Positions 13,601-28,600 of a stretch of 64,000 nt of DNA are shown in pieces. How positions within the stretch are numbered: the stretch's first letter is position 1; the number at the start of each line of letters is the position of its first letter. This DNA comes from Centropus unirufus (Eukaryota; Chordata; Aves; Cuculiformes; Centropidae): assembly GCA_013397695.1 (NCBI GenBank), contig VYZI01000019.1:3767693-3831692 (forward strand), read 5' to 3'. The translations under genes were made by a program, and so were the position numbers. Below the pieces are notes generated by a model that saw nothing but the letters and a program-made list of their open reading frames with translations, had not been told where the DNA came from and did no database searches.

Positions 13601-16600
13601 TAGATAAGGAAATAGCTTCATGTGGAAGCAGCGGTACATCCCACAGTAAAATTCACTCAGAGTTTTGAAACTGAGCTATTAGGAGGATTTTTAGCTGATT
13701 TTTTTTTTTTTTTTCACTTTGAAGAATTTTCAACAGAATTTTGAAAGTCATAATTTGGAGTGTGGTTTTGCTTTTCCTAGGATTTACAGTGAATTTGTTT
13801 TCTAATTTCTGGTAAGTGGATTTAACTCAGCAGAGTTGGATGTATTTGGACTCGTGGTTAAAAACTGGTGATGTCTTGATGTCATCTACTCCACAGGTAA
13901 TTATTCCAGAGGCTGAAACCAGGGCGGGATTGGCTTTGAAACCCAAGGTGTTCCCTGTTACTGTTACAGACGGACCAGTGATGGATGTGACCTTCTCTCA
14001 GTTTTTGGCGTCCATCTCGGGGAAGGTCTCTTGTTTAGGTAAGCCAGTTTTGAAAGTGAATTGGAAATGGGAACAGAGAACTTCAGCAGTGCATGTATGA
14101 ATGCGTGCTGTTTAGATAAGCCACTCGCTGTGGTTAGCCTGATCAGCAGATAAATAAATAAAATTCTGGCATGTAAGTAAAGCAGCTCTTTTTTGGGAAG
14201 ACCCTAAGGTACCTTAATAAAGTTTGAAGTAAAGTTTCATACTTATTTTTAATACTCGGGAGGAACAAGCAAACATTCCTCCTTCAGGAAGGAGTTCTGA
14301 CATGTTTGCCTTTCCCAGAAGATGGGTAGGTTCTGGAACGAAATGCTCCTGGCTGACACTGGGGATACTGTTTGTCAGTGAGAAAAGTACTGGAGGCAAA
14401 AGAAACATTAACAAAAAAAAAATCAGTGCATGTGAAAACATGTGGGATAGGGGCTCAGGCTGTTAGCAGAAGCTTGCAATCTCTGTTTTCTTTTGTAAGC
14501 TTTATGCCTTTATTTTAGTCTGAGGTCCTCTCCTGCTATTTGCCCTTTTTACCGACCGATTTCAGCAAATGTGATTGGAGCTTGACTCTTGTCACTTTTA
14601 CCCCTTACTTTCTTACTCACTTACAAAGCTGGCAAGCAAGAATGCAGTCTCATTTTCTGCTGTCTTCTGGACAGATGCTTGTGGTGATCTGGTGGTGACA
14701 TTACAGTCTGTGAGCCGCCAGGGTGAAAAACGCAACCTGCAGCTCTCTGGAAACATGGACTCAGTGGCCTTCACGTTTGAAAATGTGTTACCTGGCAAGT
14801 ACAAAGGTAAGATTATGGGGAACTGCTTCCAGTGTTACCTTAGCAGCTAAATTCGTGACTTAATCTGTATACTTCTTTAACTATGGATATCTTTTATGGT
14901 GTGCCCAATCTGGAGCTTGTATAGAATAATCATTAAAGGTGGAAAAGAGCTCCAAGATCATCAAGTCCAACTGTTCAGAATCTGGAAAAATTCTGTGCAC
15001 CAGTGGATCAAGTTTTCTTAATCTTGTACATTAAATCCTTTTGTCAGTTTACAGGCAGCTGCTCCCCTAAATTTTAGGTTCTACAGGGCTGGTGTGAGAA
15101 AAAAGGGTTTTATCATGTGCTGACTTGTACCAAGCCTAAGAATAGGGGCATGGACCCTGGTTCTGCTTTCAGAATACCTCTCCAAAGGGCAATACAAGTT
15201 TTGGCCAGTCTGCCTTGGCCTACTGTAAAAATAATTTTCCAGGGCAAGGTGTAGGAGGACTATATTGCAGTTTGCTCTTCTTGTACAAATCAACATCTTT
15301 CTGCCGGGTGAAATTGGAGTTAGGTTCTGATGTCCTCCAGGCTTCTTGGACTGTCACAATCATAGTGCGCATTGCAGAACCTTCCAGGGTGGCCACGCTT
15401 CATTATCCCTTTTTATAATAGCTTCTCAGTTAGGAGATGTGCTGGGTTCCTGGTGATGCTGCAGTGCTGTGAGCCAGCTCTGTTACTGCAGTCCTCATTC
15501 TATATCAGGCTTTGATGGTTATTAGGGAAGTTAGCTTGATGAAAGCTTTTTCTCCCACAAAACTTGCCTGTATTCACACAGTTTTATATTACTAAGATGA
15601 TTCGTGTGCTGTAATTTTTTTCTAGTAAGCATTGTACATGAAGACTGGTGCTGGAAGAATAAGTCTTTGGAGTTGGAAGTCCTGGAAGAAGATGTTTCAG
15701 GAATAGAATTCAGGCAAACTGGATACATGCTGAGGTGTTCTCTTTCTCATGCAATTACCCTGGTACGTAGGTAACAAACGTCTTTATTTTTTAAAGAACT
15801 TCTTAGGTAGGTTGAATTATGCTTGGAATCCAGGCTTTCTCTTGTCTCTAGGGAGTTGGCTAGCACAGCAACACTGATGTTTAGGGTACTGTGGAGTTTG
15901 TCTCTCACATTTGGTACAATGGTCTTGGGTTGTTACTGCTATAAAATAGAAGCATTAATGCATGTTTAGGCAAATACTCTTTTCATGTGGTTCTTTGGTA
16001 GTTACTAATAGTGAATTCTGTTGTGGCTTTGCAGGAGTTTTATCAGGATGGAAATGGACCAGAGAATGTTGGTGTTTATAACTTGTCCAAAGGAGTTAAT
16101 AGATTCTGTCTTTCAAAGCCAGGTAATAGCATTAAAATATTAATTTAAGAAATGAAAAATAATCCCTCAATGAGTAGTGCTGGATATTAAAGAAAATAAT
16201 AATAATTCTGTGGTGGTTTCTGAGAGGTATTGTTTTATTTACATCTGCATATAAATGCTCTTTTCTAAGTTTTTGGAGTTCTACTACTATTTACTTCTCC
16301 ACTTAAATATAAATTTCAGACGTAAAATAATATTTTTTTTTTACTGGGGGAAGGGCTTTGATCTTTAGTGGATGAAGAACATGTTAAAGTGATCTTGTTT
16401 ATGTGGGTTCTGTAATTAGAATGTGACTGGCAAATAGAAGTTCTCTTTCAATACAGGGCTCTTGAGGGATAACTGTTAAAAGTACCGATGGGTTATCTGT
16501 AGCGGAAAAAAGGAACTCTTTAAAATAGATTGAGTTTTTTTGCCCCTTTTAATGCCTGAGAGCTAATTCTCTGTTAGGTCCCTTAACAAAACAGTTTAAA

Positions 16601-19600
16601 AATATATTTGGTTTCAATTAAGTTTTCAGTTTTGAACATTTCATCCTTAGAGCCAGTGGGTTCATTCACAACAGAATAATACAGTGGTTCTTTAAATCAA
16701 AGGGTACCGCTGTGGGATCATAATAGGTTTCTTCTGAGCTTTGTCTGTAGTGATGTCTAATGGTGCTTTATATCAGTGTACATTAGAAATGCTGTGCAGG
16801 TTCCAGTAGTGTTCTGTGACTGAACAGAGGTGAACTCCCATATGCCTACGTGAAAGGCAGTAGATTCCGTCCTTCCAGAAAGCTAAATCCATAACATAAA
16901 TAAAAAGATGAAACAAACATTCTGTAATTGTTTCTATACATCTGGTCTCATATGAAACTGAGAATTCAGCCAATGCAACAAGCTTGATTTTTTTCCAATG
17001 GATCGTTCTTTGATTTGATGTTTACAGGTGTATATGAAGTGACTCCACGTTCCTGCCACCAGTTTGAACATGACTATTACACCTATGACACGTAAGAGCA
17101 GCTCTGCTTTTGATCCTGTGCCTGTCAGAGTGCTCTCACAAAGCTGCCTCCTGCTGCAGCTCCTTTCTTTCAACAATTTAGGATGTGTTGCTGTGACCTG
17201 CTCTAACCAGCAGAGGGAAGCTTTGGCAAAGTGTTTCAAGTCTTCTTTTGCTCTTTCTAGTCTTTTAAAAAAATAATCAACTAATGATAGGCTTTAAAGA
17301 TGCTTTTGCTGCTGTAAATGGTATTTTTGTCAGCCTCATGTCTGTTCAATGCTGTTTTGCTTTGTAACAAAGCAGAGCTATTTTAGTGAAAAATGTTGAT
17401 CGCTAATGAGAGTTGAAATGCAAAAGATAGGCTAGTACATTTACAAAGAGGCATATACCACTGTTATAGGGCCTTGGTGCTGTGGCTCTGAGGTGATTTG
17501 ATTCTGCTCACCCCAGTTTTTGCAAGCTGAATTAGTATTTGCCCTAATCACAAGTAAGCAGTGTTTATCGTTCTAAAACAGCCATATTTTATTGATTATA
17601 GGTTGTGGTCTAGCAATGTGCTTAATGGCTCTTCGCTTCCAAAAAAGAGAACTTATTTTCCCAGACTACTTCTATTTCATTAACACAACAGAAAATGAAT
17701 TCGGCATTAAAATCTCATTCTTTTCTGCTGTGGTAGTAGATGAAAAGTACTTCAAAGAGAGATGTGCTCACCGTCAGAGCCAGCACAAAGTGAGTGAATG
17801 GAGGGGTAGCAGAAACCCCCCCCTTTGGCAGCAAAACATCATTATACTTGGGACATCTTGTTGAATTACTACGTCTAGTAGGACAGAACTTTGAGTGTCC
17901 TGCTTTCTGCGAAGGGATTTTACATATAAAATCAATCAAGTCAGCTTTAGCTTGAGAGGCAGCAGGAGGCACAAAGGAGGGAACTGATTTGACCAATGCC
18001 ATGCAGTGTTTTGGGGCTCAGAGCTGGAAAATGCTCCCTTTCCATTATGCTGTCATCTTCTCAGTGCTACAGCTTTGCTGTGTGACTTCGATATTGTCTC
18101 TAAATAAGATTTGGTTATTGTGTTTAGGAGGGATACCTTGAATTCATCTATTTGTTTCTTTAATTTACAGGTCCTCTCCGAGTATACTGACACTCACTGC
18201 AGTTCGACACCACGTCCTTGGCACGATTTTAACAGATAAACTAATGGATGTGACTATTACCATTAAGTAAGAACAAAGAACTCTTGGGGCTATAAAAGAG
18301 GGAAGAAAAAGACAACCCTCTCGTAGAGAAAGTTTTACTCTGGTTTTCATACCATAGTGGCTACTTTTGAAAGGGTTGGCTTCAAACTGTAGACTGCAAG
18401 GGGTTTTTATGCTAAGCTGTGCTTTGAATTCTTTGTAGATAGATAATTCCCAGCCCTTGTTTTGAAGATTGTCACATCATTTCAATATAGTCCCTTTTTA
18501 CTCATGCGTTCCGGTAAAAAGAAATTATTTTTTGAGGTTTTGTACACTTATCAAACTGAAATTTCTGAATTCAGAGGATATTGTTTTAGGTTGCGTCTGA
18601 GCTCTTCAGCATTGGCATCAATTTTCTTCCTTTTTTTGTTTCCTCAGAATGAGAATCTACTGCTTTAGAGCATTGTTGCTGGTGTTAAGAGGGTTATAAA
18701 AGGAAAACCATGCAGTGTGATTACACATTAATGCTCCAGTTGATGTTCAGCTGAACAGACAGCTCACTAGGGAGCACTGATTTGTGAACAACTTTAGTTG
18801 TACGAGGTGCCAGATCTGCCTGGAAGTGCCTGATAATGATGAGTGCTTTATTAATGTGCTGCTGGTGTCCACTTGTACTAGACTATGAGTTCTCAAACTT
18901 GTTTTGAGCGTAGAAAACATCTTTTCAGAGAATAAACTGCCTGCAGAACATTGCCTAAGTTCCCCAAGTTTAACAAACTTGTAACTGCAATTACAGCGGC
19001 TGGAAAGGAAACATCGAGACAGCAGAGAGCCGTTAGGATTTTAAAAACAATATAATGAGGGGGCGAATATTATGCTGTCCTTCTAGGCTGTTGGGTTTTT
19101 TTGAGAGTATTGGCAAGTGCTTTGAAGGATGCTCAGCTGCCAGAGACTTTTCAAGCCTGTGTTTTCAGCTGAAGTCCAGTTTGAAATGCCATCAGCATCG
19201 AAGGAACAGCTCTGGATTTAAAATCAAAACAGTGACCTCTTTCATTTAATCACCAAACAGCCCCAATGCAACCAAAAATAAAACTGATTCTTAACCATTT
19301 TTGATGATGCCTGGTTATATTTGAAAAGTGAGACTGTAGTAATTTGTTCTCGATATCATGAGATGGTGTGCTTGTCTGTACAGATTTTTACTAGGTTTTA
19401 AGAAAAAAATAAGATACATTTTTTAAGTTTTTCCTAGGCTGCAGAGAAAGAATTTAAAGCCTTGATGAAACTTAGTGTAATAGAGCACTAGTATCTGTTT
19501 CTTTTTAAAAAAGACAGAATATTAACATAGGTGAAGACTGGAGCAGGAGATGGAACCATCCTGATATTCTAAAGAGGTTATAGTGAAAATAATGGGGATC

Positions 19601-22600
19601 ACTTTAGTTCACTCTTCCTGGAGAATTTTGCAATGTTCTGTGACTATTTTTCAGACAATTGTGGCAGAGACGGAAGATAAGATACGAAGGATGGTTGGAG
19701 ACTAGACAAAATTGCTAGGAAAGAGGGTGTAAGATCATGGAAAGTGAAATGATGCATTGTTCTGGGCTGATTTAAAGAACTTGATTTAACTTACCTAGGA
19801 ATCCGTTTGGTGGACAGTGACAAGATAGCTCCGTATTTCAAGTATGTAGGCCGATAGATTAGAACAGAGAACTTTTCCTGGGAATTGCTAGCTATTAGAA
19901 GGGTTTATTTGTGAGTGAAGTTATTTCTTCCTTTTATACTCTACTTCTGACGGGTTGGTTCTGAGGGAAAGTTCCTAGTACTGAAAAAAAGCATGACCTT
20001 AGAAGTCTTTTTGTTTATTTTGTATAACTCATCCTTTTTTGTTTTAAGCTTGTTGTCAGGTTTGGAATTCCAGCCTTTCTCTGTAAGTTTAGGGCACTGT
20101 TCAAGATACTTGTACAAACTGGTCCTTTGAATTCCCTAATTCCCTAAGGATTTACCACTCCTGCTGGCTAGTCAGTGCTTCCAGGGGAGGTTATTGCCCC
20201 TGCAGCAGAGCTGCTGTCTGGTAATTGGGGCAGAATCAAGATGCAGTGAAACCTGAGCTGAGCTGAGATGCTGGACGCTGCGGTCAACGTGTTGATCCTG
20301 GCTTTGCAGTGCTGTGCGGAGGAGGTGGCAACACGGCTGGGCCTTCTCGAAGGGTTATAGCATGATGGGGCAGACTTTGAGAGTTGCAAGTCGGTCCTTT
20401 CCTTCTAGGCCAGGCAGATGACGTGTAGTCCCTGTGAGTGAGCCTTTCTCGTAGTAACTGATTGATAGGGAGGTTAAAACTTTTAGTTGCGCCTAGAGTA
20501 AAAAGCAGAATTAAGAAATGGATTTGAAAACAAAACCCTGGGACTTGTCTGCTGTGGTAAAAAGGCAGTAATTAACAGATATAATGAACTCTTATCCTTC
20601 TGTATGAAAAGAAATGTTCTTGTTTTCTTCTCCACGTTTTCAGATCATCCATTGATAGTGAACCTGCCTTAGTTTTAGGGCCCCTGAAATCCGTGCAGGA
20701 GTTACGTAGGGAGCAGCAGCTGGCAGAAATAGAGGCTCGCCGACAGGAGAGAGAAAAGAAGGGCCAAGAGGAGGAAGGAACCAAGCCACCAGTGCAAGAA
20801 ATGGTGGAGGAGCTGCAAGGGCCATTCTTATATGAGTTTTCGTACTGGGCAAGGTAATGTGTGTGTTTTTTGTGCTATTGATGTTTCCATCAAAAAGGAC
20901 AGAGACATATTGCATATAGGAAAGAGCTGCTGTATGGGTACCTGTGCCAGTTCTTGTCTCCCGTCAGCTAAATGGAAACTCATAATGGGAATTTTTTTCT
21001 TTGGTTATTGTTGATATTTTTTCCTTGTGATATTTATTTGGATGGGTTCTTGGGTCAACATGCAGTACTCTGTTCTACTTGAGAGCTGCTAATTCAGTTT
21101 TCTTGTATTTTTTTTAGGTCTGGAGAGAAAATTACTGTGACACCGTCATCGAAAGAGCTGCTCTTCTACCCACCTTATGTGGAAACAGTTGTTAGTGGAG
21201 GTAAATATAAATAAAATTACTTTGAAAGGAATAGATTTTTAAGACGGAAATGTATCCTGGATGAATGTGTGACTGGCTCTTCACAGGTAATGTGAAGACA
21301 GTTTAAATTGTAGCTGTTCCTTTGGGCCGGTTTTACTCTGTAATCTGGAAGTGTGTGCATTTGGTAGAGAGTGCAAGTACAGTTTTTATCCACATTATAT
21401 GTTTTCAAGTGCTGAAAGGCCATCTGGCACAAGAGGAAGGACTAGATTTCTGGCTATTGCAGTGGGTATTCAGAATTGTTCATATTACGCTTGTCTTTAA
21501 AAATAGTTCTGCAGAAGCAGTGTTTGCATTTTTAGTTTGTTATCAAATTGAAGTTTCTGTTATGTTTTCTTTGTAGTAAATTATAATAATAAATATACTA
21601 ATAAAAAATAAACTTCAAAAATGTCAGCATTATCATCAATCAGTTGATGTTACATATTAAGTCATCTTTTCCATCTCACCCTCAGGTTCCTAAGTGAACA
21701 TAATGGTGATGTTCTAGTTATTTGAAATCACTAGAAAATGTTAGTTACTCCCTTTATATGCCTTTCTGTTGTGCACAGAAAGTTGTGTGTTGTTTCTTTC
21801 TAGATACCTTGGAAGGGGGAGAAATAAACCTACTTAAGTCAGTAAACATGATATATGCTGACTTGAAGTTGATCTCTAAAAATTTCATCAAAGTCCAGTG
21901 TAGTATCAGCTAGAAGGGAATATTGACAGAATTATCTCCATGTGGCTGTCGTGTATGTAACTGCACCCTTGGAGCACTTAGCAAATCCAGAATGTTTGTT
22001 TTGGTTGCGTGCTTACCACTTTGGAAGTCGGTTACTGATTTTGTGGCAGTTCAGATGTCTTAAAATGGGTTGAGAGGCCATACAATTGTGCAGGTTGTGC
22101 TCTTCTAACATAGACGAACAGCAACTGATGACTTCAGATGTGGCTAAATTCTTGCTGTAAGACAGAATGCTTTTGTATTTTGTATTTATGTGTATTTTGG
22201 CTTTCTGGTTTGTCTTAAATCCCCTTTGCAATGACCAAGAGAGTTGTCCTGGAAAGTTGATAGAGATTCATGGAAAAGCAGGCTTATTTCTGGAAGGGCG
22301 AATTCATCCTGAATTGGAAGGCGTTGAGATTGTGATTGGTGAAAAGGGAGCAACGTCCCCACTCATCACAGTTTACACTGATGACAAAGGCGCTTACAGG
22401 TAATCAACAGATTTGTTTTGATCTTTCTCTTCAGTTAAACTGCAGTGGTGACTTGACAGCATGTGTGTGTGATAGCCAAGTGATTTTTAAAACAAATTAT
22501 TTTTTCCTTTTATTTGAAGTGTTGGGCCGCTCCACAGTGACTTGGAATATACAGTTACTGCTCAGAGAGAAGGGTTTGTTTTGACTGCGGTAGAAGGAAC

Positions 22601-25600
22601 AGTTGGGGACTTCAAAGCTTTTGCTCTTGCTGGGGTGACATTTGAGGTAATGTTCTGAACATGGGGCTCTGTATGAATCGTGTGTGCAGTTAGAGCTAGG
22701 CAGGCAAAAAACTTCACCCGTGCATCCCAGCCAAACACAAACAGATTTGGGGTTTGGTGATGAGATAATTCTGTCACAGGGAAACAAATTTCAGTGGATG
22801 AGCTTAGTTGTAGATCATGACTTGCCATGCAAAGGTAATTTGCAAGGTTTATAGAGTGATACTTGGCGTCTGCAGTCCAAAAGACTGGCTTTATGTCCCT
22901 TTCTAGAGTTGGACCACCTTCTCTTTATCTCTTATCCCTCAAGGTGATTTTTTTTATGTGCAATCAAGTCCAAGTAATGTCTTGTTCTAGTCTTTGAGAT
23001 ACTTCATTGTGGTCCCCAGCATGTCCAATGAAGTGACAGAGAATGACTGTTCTGGTGGCACATGCTGTGTGCAGATGTGACTGCCCAGATGTTTAGAGTA
23101 CAAACTTCTGTACCCTACAGCCTTGCAGGTGGAGCTGTGCTGCACATGTGGTTTATTTCCTTGCAACTGAGCGCTCAGAGCCAGCACATCTGTGTACTCT
23201 TAAGGGCTGTCTGAATACAACTCTTCTTGGTAAAGCAGCCCTTGCTTACACTTGAAACTACTGTTTTCTCAAAAATAGATCAGATCAGAGGATGACCAGG
23301 CTCTTGCTGGAGTTCTCTTGTCTCTCAGCGGAGGAGTGTTTCGGTCCAACCTCCTTACCCAGGATAACGGCATGCTGACTTTTGCCAATCTGGTGAGTTA
23401 AAATCGACTCTTCTGGATGTGGCACCTTGTGTGCTGCTGTGTTACTGTGCCCTCCCAAAGAGGGATGCCCTCTTCAGTGTCAGGGGAGAGTATGGGCTCC
23501 CTTGAACTTGTAACCCACGGTGAGGGGCAGCACTTAAAATCCTGGCAAGTGAAATATGTCAAATCTAACCTGGCAAGACATTTCTCCCCAGCAGGTGGCA
23601 GACAACGTTGATTGATTTCAGCAATTTGCAGTCTGCAGACATGAAACAAGGCAAACTTGTTGATGATCATTTGAGAGTATTTAGAGGAAAGAAATCTAAT
23701 GAGATTATTGATCTGTACATGTGTCTAGGCATGCCAGAATAGTTTTCTTGGCGGTGTCTTGCTCTCCTGGTCACTTTCTTGTCGTTCGGGTCTTGCGGTA
23801 TGGTTTTAGGGTCATATTTTCCCTCTTCAGGCTTCATCACCTGTTGGAGTTGCGCTGATCTATTGTACAGTGTAATCCCTGTTTTTCAGTGGTTATCTTT
23901 TCCAGCCTCTTTAACCTACAGTTGTCACAGAACTTTAGCTCCTTAGGGAGCTCTTGCAGGAACAGAATTGTTTGCTGTTGGTGAGGTTTTGTGTCAGTAA
24001 ACAGCTTGTTTTATGCCTCTTTGCAGAGCCCAGGACAGTATTACTTTAAACCCATGATGAAAGAGTTTCGCTTTGAACCATCATCACAAATGATTGAAGT
24101 GCAGGAAGGACAGAATCTTAAAATTCGGATAACCGGTTACAGAACGGCTTACAGGTCAGTCAAGCTGAAGTACAACGCAAAATGCTGCATACCATAGCAC
24201 CACGTGTTATGCAAAATGTGTGTTGTCACCTGATATGCCTCTGTTCTCAAGGTTTGGAGGGTACTTTTGAAGGCACAATTTAACTTTATTATGCTGTGTA
24301 TAAGTACCTTTTCAGCCTTTCCTCATGCATGTGGATATATGGCTAACCCCAGATGGCAGGGCTGTAAGGAGAAGCATTTCCATGAAAGCACTGCCCAGTG
24401 CCACTGGGAGTGGTTTGTGCTTTGTCCAGTGGGACAGGAGAGGACTATTCTGGGGATGGTAGATTAATTCAGGTGTCTGACTTCAAGATCCTTCCTTTCT
24501 TTGCCCTCGGGGGTGAGTGCTGCTGTTCATAGAAGGGAAAAAAACTTGGATTCCTGAAGTTGTGCTCTGAACTCCAGCCAGTTGTAAAGCTTCAAACAAG
24601 TTTTTCATATACATTGCAAATTCCCCTTTTTGTCTCCATGCTATGCTAAATATAGAATGTACTTTTTCCATCACTTATAATAATAAAATGTCTTCAAAAT
24701 GTACATCAAAACAGTATCTGCACATCTGTAGCAACTGGTTCTCTTTATACTTCTAGCTGTTATGGCACCGTTTCTTCTCTAAATGGAGAGCCTGAGCAGG
24801 GAGTGTCAGTAGAAGCTGTGGGGCAGAAGGATTGCAGCATCTATGGAGAAGACACGATAACTGATGAAGAGGGCAAGTTTAGGCTACGTGGCCTTCTGGT
24901 AAGGATTAGAACGCTCTTTGTCTGTGATAATGGAACAATAAAAGGTGTTTACTAATTAGCTACTGATTTCTGGTTTCCCATCACATTTTCCAGCTCAGAT
25001 TCCGTTGAGTCACTCTGTGTTACACTGACACATGGTGAACGTTCACTCTAGGAAGGAGGGAAAAAACTTAGTTTAATACTAAGTGGAACTTGCTGCCAGC
25101 GCACGGTGATGGCATTCCAAAAACACAGAACAGTTCCCTTATGTGCCAGAGCCCCTGGGCAGCGCACTGAATGTGTCTTAACGTGGTCAGCAGGGTTCAG
25201 GTGTTACTGCAGTGAATTCACGTGGGCAAAAGAATTTGGGGAAGCATTTGGTTTCTCTTGTGAAAATAGCATGACATCATCTTTCCAGCAGGGTATTGGG
25301 TGTATGATGTTGCTTGTATACCATGTGTAGAAAGTAGGCTGTTCTGCAGGGCATGTGGAATCTGAATTTCTGGGGCTGTCGTGTATGGAGTAAGCAATTA
25401 TATTGAAGGAGAAAGTATTTCATGAGGTTTTAATCCAATTTTGTGTATTTCTTTCTAGTTAAAACACTTCACAGCAGATGATTTCTTTTAATACTGTATT
25501 TTAAAAATCCAGGGAAAATTCTGTGATAGGCCTTTATTTGCTGGCTGTAACCATCACTAATGGTGTTACTGAGTTAAATTTTCCATTTAAAAACTTAACT

Positions 25601-28600
25601 GGGTAGAGTTAAATCTGTTAGGATGGTATATCATAAGTGGAATCTCTTACTTGCTTCTAAAATTAAAGTATGTGTTATTCAGTGTTGGGATTTATCATTG
25701 AATGTTGCTTTTAGCCTGGTTGTGTGTATCATGTCCAACTCAAAGCTGAAGGCAACGATCACATTGAAAGAGCTTTACCACAGCATCGCGCAATCGAGGT
25801 AATTTTTTCCTTTTCTGTAGTAACACTTAAATGTGAAATGCATCTGCCTAGGCATTATGTCTGCTCTATCAGCAGCAACATAGCTGACTGCATTCTGTTA
25901 AGACAAGAGGCTTTCAGCAAGTTAGCTTTCTAAATACAGGCCCTATATTGTGCGTCAGCACCATAGCTTGAAATTGCAATAAAGTGAAAACAGTAAACAA
26001 GTGAAAAGAATTCTCTTATTTCTGGATGTATAGTTTTCGTGACTGAAAGAATAAAGGCATAGAAATACCTTTCAGCGTTTCCTTATGATGTAGAGCAAAG
26101 CACTACCAACTTGAGGATGTCGTAAAATGTTGTATTGTGCTATCTTAAAATTGAGTTATTAATCGATAGGTAGATTTTCTTACGCTTTATTTGGTCCAGA
26201 TCTGCAGTCTTGATGTAGATGAAATAGACTACCAAATCTTTATAAAACATAATAATAACTTCGAATAGAAAACTAATGAAATCTTCTTAAATATTCCTCC
26301 GCCCTTACAGATTCTAATTAGTTGCCTTGCATTTTTCTCTTGACATCCAGCAAAGGTTAATTAGCCTTCATTAGCTGCCCAGACCTTTTCAGTGGGACGT
26401 GGTCATATTTGAGCTCAGCCACACACCTGACCAAGGTGCCCTCCTTTGCAGCAAAGCAGACGGGCAGATAATCATTCAAGTCGTTAGTGTCTTCTTGATG
26501 CAAACGCTTGCTGGTTGGGAAGGGGAAGAGAACGGCATCCCAGATATCAGAAAATCATGAAGTTATGGGCTGTGAGTGGCCGCTTTGTGCAGTGCCTTGT
26601 ACTCTAGAGTGTCCTGGGTAGGCTGCCATTTTCTTCAGGAGAGAGGTGTTTGAAAGGCACCTGCAAGAAAAGTGTGTGGCCTCGGAGGCACCAGAGTGTT
26701 GCTCTAGTGCCTGGCCTAACCATAACCTGTGTGTTACCGAAGTTATTATTTGAGTCAGTGCCTTTCCTTACTGTGATCAGAGTTCAGATGTGGAAACACA
26801 AAGTTAAACAATTTTGGATGGCTGTAAAGTTAATATATTTTGGAAGCAAGTTATGTTGTGATATGAGCATATTCCTCTTTGATGAACTGTATAGTCATCC
26901 TAGCATATTAATTTGCATTTCTCAGCACAGATGCAAAATACTGAGACCAGCATCCAGACATGAGGCAGTCCTGTGCATTTAACTCAGCCTCTTCTAAAAT
27001 ATCGGGTGCTTTTGGTACTTCTTCCATTTTTTATTTAAGTTAGTCCCCTTGGCCTTGTGCTAACAGTGCACAGGTTTGTAATTGTGAGCTGTATACTCTG
27101 GGGGGAAAGTACTTGCAATTGGAAAGCTTTCAAGTTTCCACATGGTTAGTGTAGAGCAAAATTCACTTCTTGTTTAAAATTGAGCAATATTTGTGTTGTG
27201 CTAACCATCCTCTGTTAACTGTTTCTCTGTTGGTAAAAACATGGTTGTGTTTTGTGTTGCAGGTTGGGAACAGTGACATCGATAATGTTAATATTATAGC
27301 ATTTCGGCAAATTAATCAATTTGATTTAAGTGGAAATGTAATTACATCTTCTGAATATCTCTCCACATTATGTGTAAGTTCAAGCCTTTCATCTTCGTCA
27401 ATTGTATTTGCCATTGGTTTCCCAGGTGTTTTCGCAGGGCCACTGGAAATGGTCCGGTACCCAGAGCACACATTTCATTCAAATTATGACTAATACTTCA
27501 ATGAAGGTGAATTTGGATTCCAGATAGAATTAAGATTCCAGTGCTCCTCACTGCTTTGCTTTAATGTTTCCATCTGAGCTTGGCCTGTGCATTTCTGGGT
27601 CTGCCCCCCTGATTAAGGATGCCTTGTCTGTAGGGAGAGCAGGACAGCAGGGGCCCATGAGTCCTCTGTATCGGTGAACTGCATTAATTCCTCAAATGCC
27701 TGGAATTTGACATGCGTGTCCTTCAGCAAGGAGATGCCGTGTGAATGCAATGATACCATACAATCCATAACTTTAAGAGTAGTTTTAAGGCAGAGCATGA
27801 GACAAACACCAAAGCTGAACTTTTCAAAGTTAAAAAGACAGCTGTGATCTGAAGTAAAACTTGCTCAGCATCTGTGACCTTTTTGGCTTCCGGTGCAAGT
27901 GCTGCAAGGCTGTGTAGCTTGTTAAATATGAGTAGAGATACTGGAATCAAGCAGAAGGGCCTATTGGAGAAACAGAAACAACCCCAGCTTGCAAATTCCT
28001 GTGGAACTGCTGGGATTGTTTAAAGGAATTAATCAGTTCTGGTTGATGCACAGCACAGACTACGTATAATACACTGGATGTGTGAAAATGTCAGACAATA
28101 GTTGCTCCTGAACTATTTCAAGTTCTGCAAGCGGTCTGTTTCTGTGACTTTTCACATCCCAGATCTGAACAGTTTGCAGCTGTTTTTACCTGACAATTTC
28201 AAAATTCATCATGTGTTTTATAAACAGGAAGTGCTTCATCCCATAAGCTGTGGGATGCCTAAAATATCTGTTGTCATACGGGCTCAGAATACCTGGTTTG
28301 TGCTTTCTTCTTTCCCTCATAGGCGAAGCTCTACAAAAGTGAAAATCTTGACAACCCAATTCATACAGTCAATTTAGGCCTCTCCCTGTTTTTCCATTTC
28401 CCACCGCTGCTCCGAGATGGAGAGGTAAGAATATTGGTGACTAATGAGCTTAGATCCCTTTAATTATTTTCCCTAAGATCACTAAGATGTTATTTCTCAT
28501 GTGCCTGCAGTACTGTATTCATGCTGGAGTGACCAATGTCTCAGAAAATTTGAAGCCTGTTAAACTGATGTTTGCCTTTAGATCTGGTTTTTGTCTCAGA

